Shown here: positions 22,526-35,700 of the stretch, piece by piece
Layout: each line of letters opens with the position of its first letter
Position numbering within the stretch: the stretch's first letter is position 1
Source of the DNA: Serpula lacrymans var. lacrymans S7.9
Lineage: Eukaryota; Basidiomycota; Agaricomycetes; Boletales; Serpulaceae
NCBI RefSeq assembly: GCF_000218685.1
Contig: NW_006763301.1
Span: 992,001-1,056,000 of the forward strand
Direction: 5' to 3'
DNA length: 64,000 bases
Notes under the pieces: model-generated
Database searches by the model: none
Told to the model about the DNA's origin: nothing
The model's input: only the letters and a program-made list of their open reading frames with translations
Made by a program: the position numbers and the translations under genes

Positions 22526-22583
22526 GAAAATAGGACATCAGACATTCCCATAGCTTAGAAACTTGGACTCAACGCTTTCTTGA

Positions 22584-22614
22584 CACCTCAGTCTTCATAT
22601 CAGATACTGAGGTG
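22584..22614. repeat. Perfect inverted repeat, 9-base arms, same stem as 21444
   Basis: CACCTCAGT (22584-22592) pairs exactly with ACTGAGGTG (22606-22614). The stem shares ACCTCAGT with the inverted repeat at 21444-21477, about 1.1 kb away, while the loops differ. Confidence 0.75.
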
Positions 22615-22984
22615 AGTTTGGAAACTTTTACATATATAATTTTAGTTTTACTGAAGCAAATACCTAGTATCTCTTGTATCAGGTACTAAAAACATCACTA
22701 ACATCATACATGTATTACTATTTTCCAAGTCTTTCAATCCTACCTGTGTGGACCTGGTTGAAGTCATAGTATAGAAAAGACCCTATATTTGTGTAATGAG
22801 AAGGGTACATCGGCCGGTGCAAATTAGTGTACTAAGTGATGATCTAGTCTAAGAGCCTGTTCAGGTATATGCCTTCTTGCAAACATGGGCTGTTACAGAC
22901 CAGATTTTGAGTCAGAGTTTGAATACCAAGTATTTGCAAGATCATATCTTCCAAAATAGAAAGTAACACTCAACCATTTAATCC

Positions 22985-23317
22985 ATGAACATATTAGCAA
23001 GCACTCAAAATTCAGATTTTTGGGCCAATTTAAAACAGCACCAACAGGATAAAGACAATATTATTTCAGCTGCCAACGCAGCTGGCTTTGTGGTTATATC
23101 TTACACTGAGCATCTATACAATAAATGTCCATACCATACATTGTCTTTGTCGGGAGAAGGGTGGGTAAGGGAGCTTATCAATGGATACTATTACAATTTC
23201 TATTGGACATTTAAGGACTACTCATTTCTCTTTACTCATCGGTTATACCATCGGACCAATGACTCATTTCCTTCACATACACTCCCATTTTTCTCGCATT
23301 CACATTACCTATTATAG
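22985..23317 (+). pseudogene. Degraded fragment resembling a PIF/Harbinger-type transposase N-terminus
   Basis: A 110-codon frame includes CPYHTLSLSGEGWVRELING. This resembles the YHTSxLSGxxWVxELLxG stretch found ahead of the DDE domain in PIF/Harbinger-like transposases. After this motif the frame becomes aromatic and low complexity (YYYNFYWTFKDYSF), and no DDE catalytic segments follow in any frame that I could see. It is therefore at best a truncated relic. The match rests on one short motif recalled from the family, so confidence is limited. Confidence 0.35.
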
Positions 23318-23873
23318 TACTTAGTCCTCAACAGACGGACCTGCCCTAGATAGGACCTAACTCCTATCACCAATTCTTTCCATTATAAATATGCATGTAA
23401 CAGTAGTAGTATTCTCCAATACAATTCTATGCAGTTTACGCTTACAAAGCTAGACTCTTAAGATTAAGACTTCTACTCAGAAGAAGACTAACTCTATGGA
23501 AGAACTCAACTCTGCACTACATTCCCGAACTTGTCTTCGGATAAGTCTCTTTACAAAACCTCGACGAACCCTCGGACTTTGTTAAGCACTTTGTGCGTAA
23601 CACCTTGTGCTGCAATTAGCAAGGTAGTGCTCGTCTATACTCGTCATAAAACCCCTATCTTCTATAGTTCAACTATCCCTCCTCCTCAAAACCCACACCC
23701 ATACATCCCTGGGTTTTACTTTGAAGGATCATCATACGTACCACCCCACAAAAAACCAGACCACTCCACTGTTCTAGGAGGCAAAGCCCATACACAAGTT
23801 CCGTGGAATCTGGGAGGATTGTGTGTTAGTTTGTTTTTGTGTGTGGTTTTCTAACAATAGTTCTCATCTTCAA

Positions 23874-23918
23874 CACCACATCTGAGTATTGTTCTTTGTG
23901 GTACATCAATATGTGGTG
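23874..23918. repeat. Inverted repeat, 8-base arms
   Basis: CACCACAT (23874-23881) and ATGTGGTG (23911-23918) are exact complements, with an alternative inner ACCACA/TGTGGT pairing. Confidence 0.5.
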
Positions 23919-24882
23919 GTAAATTTCTAATATTTCCTACCCTAGCTGAACTAACAAGAGTCTCATAGATAATTGGAACCTCCTCAGTATCCAGGAGGAC
24001 TCAAAGGACTTCTTATTGTGGTGCTTGAATGGTTTACAGATATGGACCCAGGAACTCCTGGTCCCTGGAGATTACCTATCTGTGAGGGGGAACTGTCAGT
24101 GTGGCAAGAAAGTGACAACTCGCTACTGGCTCTAGGCCGAGTGACAACCATCTGGCAGCTGCACTGGTGTGGATTGTATGGGCCTTCATGATGAGTGTCA
24201 GTTGGTATTTTCTTGTTTGCTTGAAGTTAGTTGTCCGGGGTGTTTGGGTGATCAGTCCAAGGCCAGACAATGAAGAGGAAGAGTAGTTTGTAGGCTAAGT
24301 TGTGAAAAAAGATGTAATGGTCACTGGGGAATGCCACACGAGAGGCTAGATTGGTGAGAGGGCTCTCAAGCGAACTAGAATATCATGGTGGTAAGTCTAC
24401 TATCAATTCTGGGAATGCTACCATCTAACTATGAACAAGAGGGTCTTATATACTGGTTCAGAGCTAAGCTGGTAGAGTAAAGTGTTACAACTAGAGTGAG
24501 ATATGAATGAGAGTATTCCTAGTTTGCATGAATAGCCAAGTGGCTGAGTCCTTGGAGTGACGAGAGTCACGTCCAATCTCTAGGCTACATGTGTGATCCT
24601 TAAAACTTCTGGTCTATCAATATGAATTTAGCTGTATGGAATGGAAATTGCAATTATTATTATAGGTTTGCACAAGGTTTTGATAAAAATTTGAACTACT
24701 TTCAGAATTTAGACAAGATATTGTGGCTGATATTAGTTGGTCAAGCATCCTCGTGACTACAGGCACATTTCTGTTGCTGACAAAGCCTAGAAAAACATAC
24801 TTCAACGCGTGGGAACGTCCTATGGGTTCAAGAGCCTGCCGTTCGGAACAGCCTAAACCGGGTACGGTACCAGGAACCAGCA

Positions 24883-25902
24883 ATGAAAGATCATCCTCCT
24901 GCATTTCTGACCTATGCATTGGGTCGAACAGGTCTCGATCTTATTCCGAATGCACAAAATCACAGGCCTCAAGTTACATTGACTTTTGCTCAGTCCCTGG
25001 ACGGAAAGATTGCAGGTAGTGGAGGAAAGCAGCTCAGCTTAAGTGGGGAAGAAAGCATGATAATGACACATTGGTGCGCATCCAATCTACTGTGGGCGAT
25101 TCAACGTACTTAGATGTCTAGCGAAACATAGGATGAGAACTATGCATGATGTCATTCTGATTGGGATCGGTACTGCTCTAAACGATAATCCTCAGCTTAA
25201 CGGTGAGGTCGGCCAAAACCTCCACTATTTAACTAGCTTATAGAGCCCACAGTTAGATTGCTACCGCAGGCATCACAGAGTGGCTTTTATCACATTCCTC
25301 GTCCAGTGATACTTGATTCTAATCTCCGTCTCGACACCGAATGCAAGTTGCTGAAGAACTATAAAGGGGGAAATGGTCGGAGACCTTGGGTGTTTTGTGC
25401 ACAGCTGTCATCAGGATCGCCTGAACGGAAAATGCGTAAAAGAGCCTTGGAAGAAGCAGGAGCCAGTGTATTTGAAATCCCTGCCGCTGTAACTGGTGGG
25501 CTCCTTATATTACCGCTGAAGGGTTTCTTCATGTCTCTCAATCTACTTCTCTCAGGCCATCTATCCATTCCGGCGTTGCTTGAACAGCTACATGCTTTGG
25601 GTACTCGTTCCATAATGGTGGAAGGGGGTGCAAAAGTTATAGGGTCGTTTCTATCGAATTCTCAGAAGTCAGACGCCGCGGGTTTGGTAGATGTATTGAT
25701 AGTTACAGTTGCGCCTATCATGGTCGGGAACGAAGGCGTTGGATATGAAGCCAATACTAACGAAGGACATGTATGTATGCGCATAAGTAACGTAACGTTT
25801 TGCTGTGCTCATCATAAACTGCATCACCAGGCTCCTCTTATACAGCATATTCGAACGGAACTGATGGGCAAGGACACAGTGATAGCAGGCAAACTGAACT
25901 AA
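24883..25902 (+). CDS. RIB7: 2,5-diamino-6-ribosylamino-4(3H)-pyrimidinone 5'-phosphate reductase (RIB7)
   Basis: This is the NADPH-dependent reductase of fungal riboflavin biosynthesis, acting before deamination in fungi. Exons: 24883-25073, 25132-25202, 25253-25770, 25831-25902 (852 bases, 283 aa). Visible motifs are PQVTLTFAQSLDGKIAGSGG, LSLSGEESMIMTHWMRTMHD, VILIGIGTALNDNPQLNVRL and PRPVILDSNLRLDTECKLL. Further on are LEQLHALGTRSIMVEGGAKV IGSF, then VDVLIVTVAPIMVGNEGVGY. This is the RibD C-terminal reductase fold without a deaminase domain, and the length is normal for fungal RIB7. ATG 24883 is the first Met before the conserved core. The AT-rich repeat block ends a few hundred bases upstream, so the promoter may lie at its edge. 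Confidence 0.93.
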
Positions 25903-26688
25903 TAAATATAAGGCCCGACCAATTGAGGACACTGGAAACAGGAAATAAGGATACGTGCAAACAAATGAAGATGAAGTATCATGCTTGTTGTTTGCAGCAA
26001 GCAGCAATTTTGTTCACTCAGTTTCCCCTGTCCAGTAGTCAAGAGGCTAAACAGCGGCCAGAAAATCTTCAAATTGGTGCATGTTAACCCTCCAGGTTTG
26101 TCACTAGGCCAGGAGACAATTATCTCCATTCCAAGCACCCATGTATTCATTTTGATCACCATGATTGTGTTAGTGAGTGCAGTGAAACCAAAACGCATAA
26201 TGATTGCACTGCCCTCCAGGCAGACCTGGTCACTCAAGTGGACTTAATGTTGATTAGATGCCATCAAAAAAATGAAAAACAGTGCGACATGTCATGACGT
26301 GTCTAACCGGGTATGTTACGATCATGATCTAGGCCTATACACTAATTACTTTTCCATCTAGTGCTCTCATGCAGACAGATCGCCTTTCTTCAACAGCTCT
26401 GGAGAACACCTTCCGCTAGAATCACTAGAATATGCGCCATTTGGAAAACCGGTTACTGTGAAACTCACAAACAGCTCTCACAGCTAAGTACTGCATTTTA
26501 CTTAAGTGCGCAAGACTTAGATTTTAAAATGAATTATAATATTAGAGTCTATCACTATCAATGACTATCTGCATTCGGAAATTTACAGCTCATGCCAGTG
26601 GTTAGAATGAATAGAGTTTTGAAGTGGACCCATCCGACCACTACAGTAAAATGTCCTCAGCTGCTAAAAAGAAGTATCAATAAGAGCC
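25903..26688. other. Intergenic region between convergent RIB7 and REC8
   Basis: About 790 bases separate the two stops. Overlapping 110-codon minus and 88-codon plus frames at 25899-26247 mirror one another and show no domain features. No terminator-like or RNA gene signature was recognised. Confidence 0.4.
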
Positions 26689-29600
26689 CTAGCTCCATTC
26701 TCCGAGAAACAAACACTTTATGGTAAACATGATTCTGCCATAGGCTCTATCTTGGCGTAGACGTATAAGACCTTTCGTATTCAACACTACCATGGTGTCA
26801 ATGTCATATAAATCGAAGCACTGCTTGGACGAAGTTGAAACAAACCTAGACAATGGTACAATGCGGCAGCGGCAACGCGAACGGTGCTTGTTGCCTTTGG
26901 AACAGCAACATCAAACAGAATCGCAGGAGGGGAACCTGAAACAGAAAGAGGCAGCGTCTTCGCATACCTGCAAGGAGGGTGTGATATTAGTGCTAATAGC
27001 GATATAGGTGATGAAGGCAAACAGTAAGAAATTGACAGAATCCTTCTCCAAAGTAATATTGTTCATATCAGGCAACTTGAGCTCTGATAGTGGGTGTTCA
27101 CCAGGAACTAAACACTGATGTATCAGTACGTGAAAGTGATAGATCCCAGTAAACCAACTACCATCAAATACGAAGTCTTCATCTGTGCTCAGTTGGGAGC
27201 TCCTTGGGACGGCAGAGCATATATCCATATATGCAGCATTTTCTGTTCGACTTAGAATCGACGATTCCCTTTCTCGGCCCAAAGAACCCAACCTTATATG
27301 GACGTCCTGATGCTCGATATTTACTTTGTCGTTACTCTGGCGTCCATGCTTGTGTACCGCCCCAGATATAGAAGAGCTATATGCAGCATTGTTCCAAGGA
27401 AGCTCGTTTGAAGCAGAGCTCAGAGAAAATTGTTGATTCACGTCTCCTGGGAGTGCGTGAGAGATTCGACGTGCTTGACCAGGTTCCTCCGACGATTTTA
27501 GTTAGAAATAAAACTGCAAAAAAAAAGGTAGTACTTCAGACGAGCGAATATTTTGGGGAGGCCAGGTCGCTTCTTGAAATTTCGACAGTTCTACGATGAG
27601 AGAACAGTCTTCGAGACGGAAATCCATACCTCTCGCGTTCATCGCAGACTCAACTGCTCCCATCCCATTGACATCTTCCTCGTACATTTGAACATCTGCC
27701 TCCCAATCTCCAGGAACGTGAGATACTCCTTGCTTTGTAAAGCGATTTGGGCTATTGATTGGCGTCATAGACTGAATGCGTGATTTCTGGCGTTCCAGAC
27801 GAGGATCTATAAGGCAGCGTGAATGTTTATCTAGAGATATGGTATAAAATAAATGGTATGAAGCACCTCCAATGCAGAAAGGGGATCGTGCTTCTGTCTG
27901 CGCCATAAAGTTATTTTTCCAGAATTCCACCAATGTTTTGGTATGCACTTGATAGCAATCACGACTAAGAACCAGATTTTTGTCGGCACCAAGACTTACA
28001 GTTTCCTGGTACACCGCACAACATATCATCTATGAGTCTTCTATGTTCCCTAGAAAATTTCCTCTGCACCAGAGCACGCCTCTGGAGCATCTGTTGTTCC
28101 ACGTACTGCAAGCGTGCAGCCTGATTTTGAAACCCAATGACAGTGACGGCCATTTTAACGTTAAGACTCACTAGTACGCACCTTCAATTCATCATCAGTC
28201 AGTTCTATCCTCGTATCCATATGTGCGCAAAATCGCCTTTTAATGTTTGGAGCTTGCTTGGGGACGGTGTGAACAACAAAAGGAATGTCGTCAGGTTGTG
28301 CGTTATGAAGAGAATCGTGTTTGGGTGTGCAATATCTAAAAGGTGAAAGTTGACCTGTGACCAAGCCTAATAAGGAACGTGATAAAGGGGTTTTGTAAAT
28401 GAGAAAATACTTCGTTCCATAACAGGTTGGATGGACGACTGAAGATCGCAAGGCAATATAGCCATGTGATCATCCGGATCATTTTGAAATGGTGCATGTA
28501 GCGAAAGTTCCTGAGTAAAGGGAGGACCCATGTCGTCCAGAAGAAAGCCCAAATCAGGTGGATCCATATAGGATATTCCCCTGATAATCTATTAGACAAA
28601 AGAAGATGGTGAGAAGGGTAGTTATAGACTTACATGTTCGTATTATTCCCAGGTACTAGATTGCAACCCGTACCTAGCTGTCTAGCAAGTTCATCATCAA
28701 TTTCCCCGTCAAGATCTAGACCTCCATTGGGACCAAAAAAACTGTCGCCAAAATCAAAGCCACCTCCAAACTGAGAAGAGGAAATATCTAGCGCAACTTG
28801 ACCGCAAGAAATGTCGGCGGAAGAAGAGAGTAAATAGTCGTGATTTTCGACTAAGGTATGAGTATCGGCACGTATCACCTCTGTGTTGGCGGCTCGTCGT
28901 CGACCTGCGCCTGTTGCACTCTTCCCTGCAGCTGATTCACCGTTTTTAGTATTCACATTTGCACCGGTTCCATCTTTATTAATGAACCCTTAGTGATGGA
29001 GTATCAGGGAAAAACTGAGCTTACATCCAACGTCCAAATACACGTCCCAATTCTAGTAATGAGGTCTATTGATTTTGTTTTCTTATTCGTGTTCTATTCG
29101 CTTACCACAACCATATTGTCCAGATCCATGGCGAAAAAGTCTTTAGGATCGTGGGCTAATGTAACTGCAGAGGTCCTGGTATTAAAGTGAGATGTTACTA
29201 AGTGCCAAATACAACGAGAAAGGATCTGACCTAACAGTAGGTTGCGCCATTTGGAGCTGCGCTTCAGCCGAGTTCGAAGAACACAAATCTTGTACCACGC
29301 GTTTGAGAGAGTTGAAGCAAATCGTTACATCAGACATAAAAATATCTTCTTTGGCTGAGTTAAATTAGGCAACTGTATCTCAGAGCTGTAGTTTTCAAGG
29401 TATATCAAACCTTTATACACGCTAGGCAAGTCGAGATTAGCCAGTGTTTATTGAGATACGTTAAGCATCACTTACCGCGCGGCCCCGACTAACAAATTAC
29501 TGGACAATCGGAGAGCTAAAGGTTCAGCAGGCTGGGCGATAAGATTGCATAGTTGTGTGATATCTGCAGTCATGACAGAGTGTCTCGGAAGTTTCTTGAA

Positions 29601-29757
29601 AGTAGACTTCGACCCAAGAGTAGCGGCAAGCCTAATTGTGAAAGGCACTCCAGTAAGAACGCATATAGCCATGAAACCGAATGTGGACTAAAGAGCCTGA
29701 CCACAAAAGACCGAATCCACTATCTCGCTGTGACAGTAGTTCTGCAGAAAAAAACAT
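26689..29757 (-). CDS. REC8: Meiotic cohesin kleisin REC8 (Rad21/Rec8 family)
   Basis: Kleisins close the SMC1-SMC3 ring; Rec8 replaces Rad21 in meiosis. Exon 1 starts at ATG 29757 (MFFSAELLSQRDSGFGLLW). It splices in phase to LAATLGSKSTFKKLPRHSVM and then PLALRLSSNLLVGAARVYK, the N-terminal Rad21/Rec8 domain. The WLAATLGSK wording is typical of Rec8 rather than mitotic Rad21. The middle is disordered and acidic, with a Gly/Phe/Asp patch (GGGFDFGDSFFGPNGGLDLD) and a DELK/RRFCAHMDTRIEL region. The C-terminal winged helix is seen as VRVAAAALYHCLVLNTKGLI then RLRQDRAYGRIMF, with a final intron at roughly 26844-26787 and stop TAG 26691-26689. Many short introns interrupt the gene; middle exon borders were not all fixed. 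Confidence 0.88.
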
Positions 29758-32700
29758 GGTATGGCACAGGTCTATGTCAACTGTATGGTGGTCGCCTACT
29801 ACCAAAATGCAGGTTCCACATTGATGAATTTCGAGCTTTTCAAGTTTGAAGTTCGAGCTAACATCGAAGACCGCTGAGTTTGATGCTGGCGCTCAATTTC
29901 ACCGTACAATTTAACCCTAATCCTAACCAAATTACACTGAGCCGTAGCGCGAGCGCTTGCTCTACACTATAGCTGGCACTAACTGGAAGGTAGTCAACTC
30001 ATTTATCGTAGGAATTCAAGTTCTGAAACGTGCATGCTAGCATTAAACTCCAATTATTTCTCCCCCACGATACCGAAAGCGTGAAATAAATTAACTTGAA
30101 TATCCACCACATTATCATGTTCGTAGGTTATTCTCATGAGTTCATAAGGCAGCTTGTGAGGTGGACCCGGTATCAACAAGTTTATATCCATGCACAATAG
30201 CTGGCTCTCTCTCGTCAAATCAGATATGACTGCTAAATTTATGTGTTCGCGTATTACTATTATCAATGACACACCTTTGCAAGCACTCGTGGGCTGAAGT
30301 CCCTTCTATCTTATCATGATTCTGCCCATCAAGCAGCATCAACCGCCAATGACAGTTTACCCCTATCCGGCTCTATTCGATGCTGTTAAGGACGTCAGTG
30401 AGACGCACAATGATGACATGCCTGGCGTCCACCCCGTGTTTTGCAGTGTTTTTGATCTATGAAGTCAATGCAGCATCGACTCGATTACTGAAGGTGGAAG
30501 AACATAATCCATTCCCAGACCATAGATGGCGAGATAGACGTAGAGATGCGGCTTTGATAAGGACCTATAGCGTAATGGGCCGTCAAAGGTGAAAGCTGAA
30601 CCGATTTTGAACCCGTGGGTTGCCATGTATTGAATTGTATTTTCATGTCCGTGATTTGTGCAGATGGGCTCGCGCAGCCGCACGGATAAGGTTCATCGTG
30701 GCTGGGATATGAGGAGATATCGATCTTGACTCCACATATCCACACCGTAGCGTTGACTCAGGCTGGCAGAACACCTACTGAGTAATAAGTATCGTCACGT
30801 TTCCCTCTAAGCGCTGCGACATAAACGAGACACACCGAGATTGAATTACTCTCGAGAATAACATAAAAGAAACTTTTAATATTTAACATGTGTTTCCTGT
30901 CAAAACATATAATTGAAATTTCTTTCTACTGCTAAACGAATGATACTACTTACAGAGCTGTAGCAGCGGCCTGCAATGAAGATGAGTAACTACACCCAAG
31001 AATTAGGGGCGAATCCTGCAGGGAATCAACTCTAAGCATGTCACTGTATCAAATGTCAGGGTGAATACTAGTAGGGCAGCTTTAAGTTGGGACACTGATA
31101 GCATCATCTCAAGAACCTGCCGCCGCGAATACGTGGTAGGGGCGACTTCCCTATACGTGATTACAACCGATATAATAAACGTTAGGGCTCACCACTACCA
31201 GAGTTTCGGTATCGTAACATACACTCGGGGACTTCTTGATCAAGCTCCTTGCGCGTTACTGGCAGGTTTACCGACTCTATAGAGCACTGCTTATGACCAG
31301 TGTTCCTGACAAGGGTCCATTTTACCGTCCGGCAACTCGACAATGCCACTTGCTGTGTTGTAGAAGATTCGTCATCTTAACCATAATAACATAACCGGGG
31401 TTAGTTTACGTCCAAACACATACACGATCCATGCAGAAGTTGGACTGCAACCAGTGCATGTTTAGACGCATTTCCTGAAACCCCTAAACACAATGTACCT
31501 GAAATTCTACCATTTACGCTCCAAAGCGGCTTAAAGGACCAAATTCAGCATCGATCCCCCGCGGAAAACTGAGAGAGTACAATAAACTTACGCGTAATGA
31601 AAGAAAGTGCATTAAAAGAGCCACACAGTAGGCGTCAGACTACTGTGAGGGCGCAACAGTAATGTACACAATATCAGCATGGGATCCAGCTGTTTGATAT
31701 CTCCTTGGGGCCTTTAATCAGGAGCCACTGGGATAGAGCGGCGAGCTGAACCAAGGGCTCATGTCGAGCAATAAGTGTACGCACGCATCCATGAGCTGAT
31801 ACAAAGCTGATATTGCAGGTTTAATGAATCTAGATAAGCACACCTTCATCATGTACATATTCTGACAAGTGGTGGCTCACTCACCATCATTCATGTATAT
31901 GTAGAGGAGTGATCCGAACTGCACTATTTGAATCCGCTTTCAACCGTTCCAATACCCCCGATCCCAGATTAGTAGAACAACATTAGGAGCATTGGCTATG
32001 TATGCAAGTTGAGACTGGGAGAGTGAACAGGACCATTGGGGTTAGAGCTAGCGTATTATTGATCAACTCGTCAGCGAGGTAAATTCAACCCGCTACAGAT
32101 TCCCGTAGCATCAAAATTATCTTACATATATGTTCAGTGTCATATGTACGCCCCCAAATAATAATAGAATGTGTGTCTTTCTCTATGACGATGGTTGAGT
32201 GATACATTATCCGTAGTGGATGGCTGATGCGACGAGACCAACACTCCCCATGATGGCCGAGCTGAAACAGAACGTCCTCCTAAGCAGATGAGGCTGAGAC
32301 TGGGCCGCCGCGGGTGTATGATCGCGGCCACTGAATATACAGGATCACTGTGATCTTGACATGACGTCGTTCACTTTTTAACTTCCCAACTTGGTAAAAG
32401 TTGTTTGTTTCCTATACACATGTTCCAGAATCCCCACTTCGGTGTCTTGCCGCCTCAGTGCCTCCTATGAACGCATTCAAAGCACCCGACGGCAACGCCT
32501 CGTCGTGATGCATGATCACCAGAATACTTTTCCCCGCGTTTCCCCGCATCGATGTCTGAAAAACACAATTCGATCAAGTTTGAATTCCAACCTACATAAA
32601 TTTCCAGATCACAGTCGTCCCGACGGAAAGCGCATGCAGTCAGTAGCCTCGAGATCAAAAACGTCAGTGCACCTATACAAACATAGAGTAAACCCACTGA

Positions 32701-35700
32701 TATCATGATCGATACTTACAAATGTGCGAGCCGAATACAATTTCAATGACGTTAGTATTGATCGAACTCAACTTCACTCCCGAGACAATATGGATCCAAT
32801 GGGCTCGAAAGCATTGAGATTACGCACAACATGACGTTGATGTAGTACTGTATCCGCACATTTCAGTGAATATTTTGGTACACTGGAGATTCCGAGGACC
32901 TACAGAAAACGACGGAGCGCCGCATCCAATTTTGAAAGCTCCTAAGTTGACTGCGGGGATGCTAATTTGTCATCCAGTTGACAGATGATTGAACTGCGGT
33001 TCGTGCACAGTATCGCATCGAAAGGAAGATAACTCAGGCTGAAAGAAAAGGAGGGTAAAACGAAAGAATTTCTGCCTTGTTCGGCACTTGGTCAGCCTCG
33101 TTATATTAAAACGGTCTCGATTTTAATGGCGTCTCGGAGGAAGTGACTCGGCATAAAATAGGCTGATACTGTAACTTCACCATCCTAAATTGCTTTGCTT
33201 GGGTCCAAAGCTTGGGAAGCAAGATTGATTCTTGAGTGGATTACGGCCGCCGATCATGAGACTGAGAATACAGTTTAATCATAGTTCGATGAGGAATTGT
33301 ATTTGGGAACGATTGGGGCGGGAGTGCCGTAGAGCCAGTTTCAATGAACACCGGTCATGCTAAGATGCTATAAAATTCAGTTTACAGTACTTGATAGTAA
33401 CGTTACTGAGAGTATTCTGTCATGCCTTTAGCCCAAAGGCAAGAAAGCACGCAGAATGGACTTACAGGAAGTTTCTAAGCGAGAAATGATACTCCTAGAC
33501 TAAGACTTGAGAGAAAATGACTAAACAGGATGCAGTATTGCTGTCGACGTGAGCGTAGTAGCTCTCGGCATTAGTTACGGTGATCAATGTGACAGTAGTG
33601 GCAAACGGCAATTTCCGACACGTCGAGCTCACTTTCGGTTTCTCCATTTCTCTTTCCTGGACCTGCACTAGTTGTTGTCTTTACCTCATATGTCATACAG
33701 CAATGGCCGTCTCAATGTAACCTTTCATCACCATCATGTTCCCCCTTTGTGTTCATAACCACCATCTCCAGCAAGATCGGCCTCTCACGCCCGCCTCGTA
33801 GCCCGCAACGTCCTCTTTCAGTTTAAGTCGGCCCTTGATCCAAGCACCATCGCGCAAGCTGTATTGAAGGTGTATGCATCAGACAGGCCGTCTAACACCC
33901 TTCAATCCCTGTCCTCACCTTGATAAATGCTATTTTATATTCCTTCATTAGCGCACTGCCGTATGTATTATCCTTTTTGATTTTGTCACTCGTTCCTGAA
34001 GTGGCTGGTATCCCAGCTGCACTCGTACGTACGCCCAGTAAAAATGATTATCCCGCCGGCGTCTCTGGTTATGCAGCGTGCGGCACTATACAGCATAAGA
34101 TACTTTCTGCTTGACGATCGGAAAGGGTTGCCTCGTGTGGGGTCATGCGGGGCCGGCGGTTAACTTGGTCGCGCTGGTTCGTCGCACTTTCTTCATATGA
34201 TCAGATTTTACAGGAAATGATTAATTGCTATCGTCCCCTTCTATAGTGGATCCACTTTCCGATATGGGATGTTGCCGCTATGGGTGCTACCCACCGATAT
34301 CGTCTTCTCATTGGAGTCGAGCTCCTACAAGCTCGGCCTTCGTTCCGATATTGCGACGCGCTGCAGGCGCATTGCCTGATCCCTCTCTTCTCAATACATT
34401 GAATCCTATACAGTGATACAGTGCAGTGGGACATGCTGGGCAGATCAAGCTAGACTGGATGGTCTCATTACTTCTTGCTTTGCAGCGTCGTATCTGATAC
34501 ATCCTCGGACCCGAACAGATATACGAAAACCTTCCCAGTGTCTCACAAGCTCTTTGATAGGTGAAAGAGTACTGCAGCACAGAATCAGATGCCTCTCGTG
34601 GTAGAGTCGCATAACAGCGATAGTCACCGTGGTCCACGTTTCGTCAAATCTGCGGATGATCTAAGGAACTCGGGATTTGAGGAGTAACCGTTGATCTTCT
34701 TAGCCTGGATCATATAGCGCTACATTCGGAGTTCTGCACATGCAAAACTTGGAGCTCGAACTACAGGGTTGCTTCTCTATGAGGGAAGTAAATCTCGGGT
34801 TTCTGAACATGCCGGGTGGTGCGATGACACTAAGCTACGATTCGATCGGTGGATCCTGTGCGCACTGACATACCTTGTGCAGTATTCTGGAATTCTGGAC
34901 TTGTATGCGACTGTGCAACATTCGGTCCTGTGCTCCCCATGGATCCACAACGACATCGGCATAGGCTGTTAACGTTAACCGTACCTGCACTTGACGCGTG
35001 TCCCCCTCGAAACGAGCCAGCCCGCCTGATTTTTCGTACCTCTTTCGGTTGAGCGCCATACCCCCTCTGCATGTTTCTTCAAGTTCGGAATCCAAGTTGA
35101 CAACGTTCAGGTGCGATAACATAAATCTCCGGCGCGATGCCTTTTGTGGACAGATCTCTTATGACCGTCATCACGTACTTTGTCTGATAAATCCTTAACA
35201 GGCAGGTTTACGCGATAAGATAACGCTTGATCAATAGATTTGTGCGGCTTTGAGTTAGCCGACGAGTCGGATTCCCGAACATCCTTGCAGTTTTTTTCGG
35301 TCTCGCGGTCCTTGCCACTGGGCTTTCCCTTTCCTTTCCCCCTTCCTGCTCACCATTTCCTCACGTCTGTAGAAGGGAACGTAACGGCACGCGAATGTAC
35401 GATCATCGCTGGCATGGAAAGTCCAGACAGTGCCAATGCGTCACGTCAAGGCTCTCGTTCTGATCTTCAGGTCCAAATTCTGACCCTCTTTTCTGCTCTT
35501 CACTCTGTTCTCTCCGGCGTCTTATCACTAGCATCCCACCACTGCCTTAACCTGCGCCCACGCATGTACCATCCCTTTACTTTAAACCCTATGATAGGAT
35601 AGACGGGATGGCTGGGCCGGGGCTCTATTCAAAAGTCGTAATCCCGGTACACCGATCACCATACATGCACCATCAAATCCTTGAAATCCGCGATAAAACC

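Larger units (their letters stand above)
20700..24600. mobile_element. AT-rich, inverted-repeat-dense block, probably degraded transposable element
   Basis: Base composition is visibly more AT-rich than in the flanking genes. No host gene family is recognisable. Perfect inverted repeats with 7-11-base arms occur at 21444-21477, 21800-21840, 21944-21987, 22500-22525, 22584-22614 and 23874-23918, with shorter or imperfect ones near 21589, 23585 and 23610. A 15-base G run lies at 20961-20975. A fragment resembling the N-terminal region of PIF/Harbinger-type transposases is at about 23060-23200. I could not find matching long terminal repeats, terminal inverted repeats or target-site duplications, so the class and limits are unproven. 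Confidence 0.45.

Noticed and set aside
23531..23854. 107-codon ORF ending in CVVF, considered as a CaaX pheromone precursor
   Set aside because: The C-terminus is embedded in a hydrophobic Val/Leu/Phe run inside the AT-rich block, and no receptor gene is nearby.
24530..24610. Stretch GCCAAGTGGCTGAGTCC resembling the D-arm of a tRNA-Ser
   Set aside because: No anticodon arm, B-box (GGTTCRAATCC) or acceptor-stem pairing follows at the right distance.
29911..29929. Telomere-like units taken as evidence of a chromosome end or fusion
   Set aside because: Only about three imperfect units are present between ordinary sequence; this is too short for either claim.
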